This document shows, one piece after another, positions 21,283 through 26,074 of a stretch of DNA of 26,074 nt. Both the position numbers and the translations under genes were made by a program. Source of the DNA: a virus; IMG/VR virus record IMGVR_UViG_3300037189_002471, positions 1 through 26,074 of that record. One strand, given 5' to 3'. How positions within the stretch are numbered: the stretch's first letter is position 1; every line of letters begins with the position of its first letter. Under the pieces are notes generated by a model that was not told the origin of the DNA, did not search any database, and was given only the letters and a program-made list of their open reading frames with translations.

Positions 21283-23628
21283 ATGGCTAAACGAGGCAGA
21301 CAAGTACATAAAGACGTTGCCGCTATTCGTGATGCTGCTAACCGTGGACAAGAGCTTACTGATAGCCGTGGTCGTAACGTAGTTGAAGAAGCAGGGGCCA
21401 CCTCATCTACCGAGGCGGGTTCAGCTCCGGCGTTTACTACTGAAACGACCCCTACTACTGGAACTGCCCGTCCTCGTGGTGGAAATCGTCGTGCTACTGT
21501 GTCCGGTTTCACACAGGGAGTTGAGGCGCACGTAAAAGCCGCTAACCTTATGGATTTTGCGTCTAGATTGCGCTCTACGGCTGCAGAAAAGCTCCCTGGA
21601 GAAGAGGGATTTGGAGAAGAAGAAGGCCCTGTCAAGGCTGCTGATTGGTACTCTACTCCGGAAGAACGTGAACGCCGTGACCGTGACGCACGAGAAGCCG
21701 CCGAGGCTCCTTTGACAAAGAGCACAACCACCCCACTAGTCATTGACGTAAATAAGGCTCGAGAAGACCGACGTCAACGACAAGCAGACGATGCAGAGCG
21801 TGAAGCTACCGCAGGTTCAGGAAAAGCGTCTACTGAAGAAGTAGGTAGCCTGTTTATGCCATCTGCTAAAGAAGTCGCCAAGCCTAAAATGGGCGAATTG
21901 GAAACAGAAGGTTGGTATAGCGAGAAGGACCTCGAAAATGTTAACGAGCCTTCTGCAACACTGAAGCGTCTAGGCCAGACTATTGCAGGTCACGTCATGA
22001 ACTCCGCAGAACTTATTGCCCACAACCTTCCTGGAGCTTACAAAGAAGAGTACGGCCTTGCAGCAAAGACCGTTTCTCAATTGCAGCACCACTTGGGGCA
22101 AATGAGCTTCCTAGGGAACTACGGTGGAGAAAAGCCTGATGACACATTGACTTGGCGAGATGCTACCCAGAAAACTGCAGGTCACGGCTCTGGAACTCCT
22201 CCAGGTCTGCAGTTGGCTGACCAAATTTCTAATAAGGACTCCTCAATACTTTCTGAAAAGGATAACTTCAATCCTTCAGATGTGATGGGTCACGCCCACA
22301 TGGCTGCAAAACTCATCTCTACTTTATCTTCGTGGCTAGAGCAGCAACACAAGGGTGAGCGTTCGCCCCACCCTGAGGCGATGCAGACCAACCCACCTGG
22401 ACCAGAGGTTCGCAGAACTTTTCCTGGTGAACCCGGTGACCCTTGGGTAACCCCTAACTTGGGTAAGGGGTTTGTAAACGCAACCCCTAAAGAATTGACG
22501 TATGGTAGCAAGGCGACCACGTACGGCGAGGCAGCACACCAAGCTGTTTTCCGTATGGGCCTACTGCGTAACGACCCTACCTATGTTCGACGTGCGTTGG
22601 GTAGTTCTACGGAGGATACCGAATCTGAAGGTTCTGTATCAAACTTAGGAAGTGTACCTTGGTCTGGTGTTACTTTCAAACAACAGTACCGCTCAATCCC
22701 TACCCCTATGCCTAGTAGAGGGTTTGCTGGAACAGGTCTGGGCCAAGGCATAACGATTCAGACCCCCGCTCGTCAGCGTATAGAGCAAGAGGCACGCCAA
22801 CACTTTGATGACAACAACCCTACGGAAGAACGACCACGACCACCGCTGGGAACTAATTACGATAAAGATAAGTTTGCCAAAAAGGATGCTGAATGGCAAG
22901 CTAAGGATGATGAACGCAACGCCAAACTAGACCAGGCGGGCGTCCATAAAGACCCTGTAGGTTATTTGGCTAGGGCAGGATACCGCCCAGGAGAATACAA
23001 CGCTGCTCGTGGTAGAATAGTTTCAAGAACTTACGAGGCTGCTCGTGCCGAGGCAGATAGGCGAGCTGCTGCAGCCGCACTCATCCCCCAGAAGATTAGC
23101 GATGCACCTGCTGCTGATGTTAATTACGACCCAACAGCAATGACCCGCCGCCCACGTCAAGCAAGGCTTGGTAGCCCAAACAGCACTAAGGCAGAGTGGA
23201 TAGACCTTCCTGACCCAGTACCATTTACTAAAGAAGAAGTTACTGCAAGAAAAGCGCTGGTTGAAAAGTTTGCTGCTGAACGTGTTCAAAAAGAAGAAGC
23301 GCTAGCAGCAGGTCGTAGAGAAGCACGCAACCACTACATCACCAATAATCCAGCGCCACAGTTGGACTCAAAGTGGACTGATGTTCCAGCAGGAAAAGCA
23401 ACAATCATTCCTGATGATGTTCTGTTGGCACACCAAGACAAGTTGGAACGATGGAACAAAAGAGTTTCTAAAGTTACTGCTGACCCAGACACCTACTGGT
23501 CCGAAGTTGCTGATGGTAAGCACCAGCCAAAGCCAAAAGCGGAGAAGCCTAAAGCTGAACCTAAGCCTCCTGCAATGACTGCTGCTGAAAAGCGTTTGTT
23601 AGCATTCAAATCTCAAATTGGTCAGTAA
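21283..23628 (+). CDS. Very large ORFan protein, charged and partly disordered
   Basis: This 781-residue protein is the longest product in the window. Residues 1-220 are charged and low in complexity (Arg, Glu, Ala, Thr, Gly); about 230-370 holds His- and Leu-rich helices (LAAKTVSQLQHHLGQM, MAAKLISTLSSWLEQ); the rest alternates Pro-rich linkers and charged helices, ending in a KPKAEKPKAEPKPP repeat before a short basic tail. No motif of a known enzyme, tail fibre or tape-measure protein is visible. AAGGAG precedes the ATG. Its helical core looks similar in style to that of the 523-residue ORFan, so the two may be related or interact. Confidence 0.75.
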   Translation: MAKRGRQVHKDVAAIRDAANRGQELTDSRGRNVVEEAGATSSTEAGSAPAFTTETTPTTGTARPRGGNRRATVSGFTQGVEAHVKAANLMDFASRLRSTAAEKLPGEEGFGEEEGPVKAADWYSTPEERERRDRDAREAAEAPLTKSTTTPLVIDVNKAREDRRQRQADDAEREATAGSGKASTEEVGSLFMPSAKEVAKPKMGELETEGWYSEKDLENVNEPSATLKRLGQTIAGHVMNSAELIAHNLPGAYKEEYGLAAKTVSQLQHHLGQMSFLGNYGGEKPDDTLTWRDATQKTAGHGSGTPPGLQLADQISNKDSSILSEKDNFNPSDVMGHAHMAAKLISTLSSWLEQQHKGERSPHPEAMQTNPPGPEVRRTFPGEPGDPWVTPNLGKGFVNATPKELTYGSKATTYGEAAHQAVFRMGLLRNDPTYVRRALGSSTEDTESEGSVSNLGSVPWSGVTFKQQYRSIPTPMPSRGFAGTGLGQGITIQTPARQRIEQEARQHFDDNNPTEERPRPPLGTNYDKDKFAKKDAEWQAKDDERNAKLDQAGVHKDPVGYLARAGYRPGEYNAARGRIVSRTYEAARAEADRRAAAAALIPQKISDAPAADVNYDPTAMTRRPRQARLGSPNSTKAEWIDLPDPVPFTKEEVTARKALVEKFAAERVQKEEALAAGRREARNHYITNNPAPQLDSKWTDVPAGKATIIPDDVLLAHQDKLERWNKRVSKVTADPDTYWSEVADGKHQPKPKAEKPKAEPKPPAMTAAEKRLLAFKSQIGQ

Positions 23629-23639
23629 GGTAGGTAACC

Positions 23640-23843
23640 ATGAATGATGGAGATGGCGCACTCACGCTCGAATTACAGGCGTTCAAAGTTGCTCAGAATG
23701 CTACAATGTACAAGGGGTCAGCACCTTGCCCCATGTGCGGAATAGTGATGAACCCAACTGAGTACATGTACAGCCGCCTTGGAGTTTGTCCACCGTGCGC
23801 TGAAACTAAAAGAACCAACCGAATTAAAAGAAAGATGGCATAA
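23640..23843 (+). CDS. Small zinc-ribbon protein
   Basis: This is a 67-residue protein with a short N-terminal helix, then C30-x2-C33 and C50-x2-C53, forming a zinc ribbon, and a basic end (KRTNRIKRKMA). AAGGTAGGT lies before the ATG. The stop overlaps the next ATG by 1 nt. The basic tail after the ribbon would suit nucleic-acid binding. No specific family is recognised. Confidence 0.7.
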   Translation: MNDGDGALTLELQAFKVAQNATMYKGSAPCPMCGIVMNPTEYMYSRLGVCPPCAETKRTNRIKRKMA

Positions 23844-24055
23844 TGGCAGTAAACACTAGTCGTTCAATGAACGAGAGCCTTCACGAAGGTTCTACCGACG
23901 GTAAGTACCGCAAAGTCCGCCCAGACACTGAAGTACTGGATGTCGATGGTAATGAAAAAACTACCAGCAACCGTCAGTCGCTAAACCCATTCTGGGGTTA
24001 CGGTTTTGTCAACAGCGAGTTCCCACAAGAGTCACAGGTCAACCCAGGCAAGTAA
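23843..24055 (+). CDS. Small hypothetical protein
   Basis: This is a 70-residue polar protein with charged N-terminal two thirds and an aromatic C-terminal segment, NPFWGYGFVNSEFP. No cysteine and no known motif. It is coupled to the zinc-ribbon gene by TAATG and followed by the widest gap in the window (68 bases). The function is unknown. Confidence 0.65.
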   Translation: MAVNTSRSMNESLHEGSTDGKYRKVRPDTEVLDVDGNEKTTSNRQSLNPFWGYGFVNSEFPQESQVNPGK

Positions 24056-24065
24056 TTTTCAAGCC

Positions 24066-24099
24066 CTTGCGCAGGGCCAACCAATACCGTAAACTAATT
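24066..24099 (+). promoter_or_regulatory. Weak candidate promoter in the widest intergenic gap
   Basis: The gap 24056-24123 contains TTGCGC, a 17-base spacer and TAAACT, which loosely fits an actinobacterial TTGnnn / TAnnnT promoter. The hairpin GCCCT/AGGGC (24063-24077) overlaps the upstream box. The match is poor in the -35 box, and the call rests mostly on position in the only sizeable gap in this part of the genome. Confidence 0.2.
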
Positions 24100-24123
24100 C
24101 GTATCACTGATAAGGAGAACAAT

Positions 24124-24309
24124 ATGAGTACAGAAGCACCGCACCTAGGAATTATGATGTGGACCCGTGGTCCTAACGAGGAAAACCCTCGCCCAATGAC
24201 CGGGTCAAAAGCGCATGAGAAAGCTCATTTAGACTGGTTAGCAAAACGTGAGCAGGACCTGCTGACTCCCGAGGGTCAGAAGTGGCTAGACAAACACGGT
24301 AGAATTTAA
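24124..24309 (+). CDS. Small hypothetical protein
   Basis: This is a 61-residue protein with a His-containing helical C-terminal half (KAHEKAHLDWLAKREQDLL). A longer frame begins at 24067, but ATG 24124 follows AAGGAGAACAAT, the same leader family seen before several other genes, so it is the better start. The stop overlaps the next ATG by 1 nt. No known domain. Confidence 0.65.
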   Translation: MSTEAPHLGIMMWTRGPNEENPRPMTGSKAHEKAHLDWLAKREQDLLTPEGQKWLDKHGRI

Positions 24310-24878
24310 TGAGTGGGCTAGTCTCGCCAGATGGTAAGCCGTTGATTGGTTCTAAACCAATCGATGGCCCCATTATTCGTTTGTTACGTTGCATGGTTTG
24401 TGAGACGTGGGAAGAGCTCCCTGATTACGAAGGTCGTTCAGACCAGGATTACCTGTTGGAGATTGCCCTAGAGAAACACAAGTTTCCGTCAGGTGACCCA
24501 CACGTAGGTAAGTTATTTAAAGTTCCAGTTAAAGTCTGGTCAAATCCCGAAGAACGCAAAGCAGTCCTTGACCAGTTGGGTAAGGGTGCGTCACGAGGTC
24601 TGGACGAAATTGACCCAGACAAAAACTTTTACGAGACCAAGATGCAGTTTGCGGATGACGCCATGGCATGTTGGATTAAACACAACCAGCCAACAAATGA
24701 CTGCGACGATTACCAGTCGCCATCAAAGAGACTGCTACCAGACACCGCCAAAGAGCGTGGAGAACTAGGGTTGCCTTTGCCGCAGCACCTAGACGGACCA
24801 AAGATTTACACCTGCCACTTCTGCCCATACCACGGCAAGGTTGTGGAGCGTAAACGCAAGATAATGGGAATGTATTAA
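24309..24878 (+). CDS. Putative zinc-binding protein with three Cys/His clusters
   Basis: This is a 189-residue protein. C28-x2-C31 near the N-terminus, C121, H125 and C132 in the middle, and C169-x2-C172-x2-H175 near the C-terminus (in YTCHFCPYHGK) are likely zinc ligands. The C-terminal finger with a basic end resembles nucleic-acid-binding knuckles. The sequence between is mixed helix and strand without catalytic signature. It is coupled on both sides by 1-nt overlaps. I do not recognise the family. Confidence 0.7.
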   Translation: MSGLVSPDGKPLIGSKPIDGPIIRLLRCMVCETWEELPDYEGRSDQDYLLEIALEKHKFPSGDPHVGKLFKVPVKVWSNPEERKAVLDQLGKGASRGLDEIDPDKNFYETKMQFADDAMACWIKHNQPTNDCDDYQSPSKRLLPDTAKERGELGLPLPQHLDGPKIYTCHFCPYHGKVVERKRKIMGMY

Positions 24879-25162
24879 TGGAAACTTATTTTTTGATTAC
24901 CGTAAACAAAGACGGAACCCTAACCTCATACGCCGAGTTGCCTGAGGAGTTGCCTGTGGCTGACCGAGTAGCCACCAATTACGACGTATACCAGGCTGCC
25001 AAACAGATTGCTGACGAATTTGAGATGGGATTACTGGCGGACCGTGTGGCCAGCAAGGTGATTGCAACCCTGATGCCACCGGTAACTACGCCAGCAGATG
25101 CCATAAAGGACAAGCTAAAAGAGCGTGGGATTAACCCAGAAAGCACGCCAGTAGACGAATAG
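24878..25162 (+). CDS. Hypothetical protein
   Basis: This is a 94-residue acidic protein with an N-terminal beta segment (TYFLITVNKDGTLTSY) and a helical remainder, ending in a Pro-rich tail. There is no cysteine and no recognisable motif. The ATG overlaps the previous TAA by 1 nt. It lies just upstream of the nucleotidyltransferase-like gene; it lacks the RxxxxH motif that would mark a HEPN partner. The function is unknown. Confidence 0.65.
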   Translation: METYFLITVNKDGTLTSYAELPEELPVADRVATNYDVYQAAKQIADEFEMGLLADRVASKVIATLMPPVTTPADAIKDKLKERGINPESTPVDE

Positions 25163-25171
25163 AATAGTCCT

Positions 25172-26050
25172 ATGACTATTCCTACGTCCTACTTCAGCGC
25201 CCCAGCGCAAGAGCTAGACCCCAAGTTGTTTGAGGGTCGCCACATGCGGTCGTGGGCACGTACGGGCGTATTGACTGTGCTAAAAGATTTCCTGGCACTA
25301 AAGTACCGTCATTCAGATTTATGGGCCCACGCATGGATAGCAGGTAGCGCTGTTTCGTACCAATGGCAAGCGGCACGTGAACCACGTGATTTAGATTGTT
25401 TAGTTGGTGTCAATTTTGTTCAGTTCCGTAAGGCCAACCCAGAGTTTGCAGGGTTGCTAGACAAAGAGATTGCTGAACAAATGAACGAAGAGTTCCACAC
25501 CGAGTTGCAAGGGCAAACAGAAAACTGGAACGGGTATGAGTTGACGTTTTACGTTAACCCACAGGCCACAGACATCCGCACGATTAACCCATACGCAGCG
25601 TACGATTTGAAGTACGACGAATGGACCGTTACGCCCGACCCACAGGCCCAACCACCAAAGAACGCCGAGTGGGACCAGATTGTCGAAAACGACCGTCAGC
25701 AAGCCTCACAGGCCCGCACAAGGATAACTCAGGCGGTGCAGGACATCCAGACCGCACACAACGAGCCGCTAAAACGAAACGCAGAGGTTCGGTTAAACGC
25801 TGCAGCACAGCAGGCTAACGCATTGTACAGCCAAATTCACGAAAACCGTTCAATGGCATTTTCACCAACAGGTTCAGGGTATGGGGATTTCCACAACTAC
25901 CGATGGCAGGCGGGCAAACGTGCAGGCACAATCCAAGATTTGAGGTCATTACGCAAGTACCTCACCAGCAACGCACAAGAATTGTATGGCGTTGAGTTGC
26001 CGTCAACCAGCACACTAATTAGACGGGCGGCGTTGTACCGCAACCAATAG
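25172..26050 (+). CDS. Nucleotidyltransferase-fold protein
   Basis: In this 292-residue protein residues 55-80 carry the pol-beta-type nucleotidyltransferase signature: the G58-S59 turn in WIAGSAVSYQW, then D73-L-D75 in REPRDLDCLVGV. A later strand YELTFYV may supply further active-site elements, but a clear third acidic residue is not obvious. Such enzymes transfer nucleotides to RNA, protein or small molecules. The C-terminal half has a long helical region rich in Gln, Ala and Asn (about 170-225) and a final GYGDFHNYRWQ segment. The ribosome-binding site is weak. Substrate and role are unknown. Confidence 0.7.
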   Translation: MTIPTSYFSAPAQELDPKLFEGRHMRSWARTGVLTVLKDFLALKYRHSDLWAHAWIAGSAVSYQWQAAREPRDLDCLVGVNFVQFRKANPEFAGLLDKEIAEQMNEEFHTELQGQTENWNGYELTFYVNPQATDIRTINPYAAYDLKYDEWTVTPDPQAQPPKNAEWDQIVENDRQQASQARTRITQAVQDIQTAHNEPLKRNAEVRLNAAAQQANALYSQIHENRSMAFSPTGSGYGDFHNYRWQAGKRAGTIQDLRSLRKYLTSNAQELYGVELPSTSTLIRRAALYRNQ

Positions 26051-26059
26051 GATAAAACC

Positions 26060-26074
26060 ATGCAAATATTAGTA
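26060..26074 (+). CDS. Start of a further gene, cut by the right edge
   Basis: ATG at 26060 begins a frame of five codons (MQILV) before the window ends. AGGA lies about ten bases upstream, overlapping the end of the nucleotidyltransferase-like gene, and the spacing fits the compact plan of the genome. Nothing can be said about the product. Confidence 0.4.

Noticed and set aside
22449-22472. AACCCCT/AGGGGTT inverted repeat in the 781-residue ORFan
   Set aside because: A 7-bp stem with a 10-base loop inside coding sequence and no T run is within what chance and repeated Asn-Pro or Leu-Gly codons can give.
24878-26050. HEPN-MNT toxin-antitoxin pair
   Set aside because: The gene before the nucleotidyltransferase lacks an RxxxxH motif, and the NTase protein is much larger than MNT antitoxins.

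Overview
The window reads as the interior of a double-stranded DNA phage genome whose host is an actinobacterium. Every supported gene lies on the plus strand. Genes are packed end to end with 1-, 4- or 8-nt stop/start overlaps, and no gap exceeds about 70 bases. A WhiB-like Fe-S protein, a family confined to Actinobacteria and their phages, points to the host. Base composition is balanced rather than very GC-rich, so a moderate-GC actinobacterium (for example a freshwater lineage) is a reasonable but unproven guess. No rRNA, tRNA, CRISPR array, insertion sequence, integrase or virion-hallmark gene (terminase, portal, major capsid) was recognised.

Positions 1-12248 hold a nearly complete replication and recombination module. 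It contains a winged-helix protein cut by the left edge, a DnaC-like helicase loader, a SWIM zinc-finger protein, a DnaB-like helicase, a DnaG-type primase, an SNF2 helicase, a MerR-like DNA-binding protein, a gp32-like single-strand binding protein, a family A DNA polymerase and a RecA-like recombinase. Three ORFs of unknown role (4, 8, 12), a zinc-ribbon protein, a PD-(D/E)XK protein and a small acidic protein are interspersed. A strong hairpin separates the SSB gene from the polymerase gene.

Positions 12241-16970 hold nucleic-acid processing and accessory genes: a small helical protein, an Hjc-like nuclease, the WhiB-like protein with an unusual cysteine spacing, a Cas4-like exonuclease, a MazG-like protein, another PD-(D/E)XK protein, a string of five very small genes (three cysteine-rich) and a RuvC-like resolvase. 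Many of these genes are joined by a recurring RTGAGTAA stop/start junction or by a recurring AAGGAGAGAACAA leader.

Positions 17031-26074 are mostly unrecognised. The stretch opens with a SpoVS-like gene and continues with a block of seven ORFan proteins, including disordered proteins of 523, 245 and 781 residues, several behind strong ribosome-binding sites. Small zinc-binding proteins and a nucleotidyltransferase-fold protein follow. The 17.3-23.6 kb block is the best candidate here for something undescribed.

In outline, the loader places the helicase, the primase and polymerase copy the DNA with SSB, and RecA, the Cas4-like nuclease, SNF2 and several resolvase-type nucleases handle recombination and branched DNA. 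WhiB, MerR-like and small zinc proteins probably act on transcription of phage or host. The roles of the right-hand ORFans are unknown.
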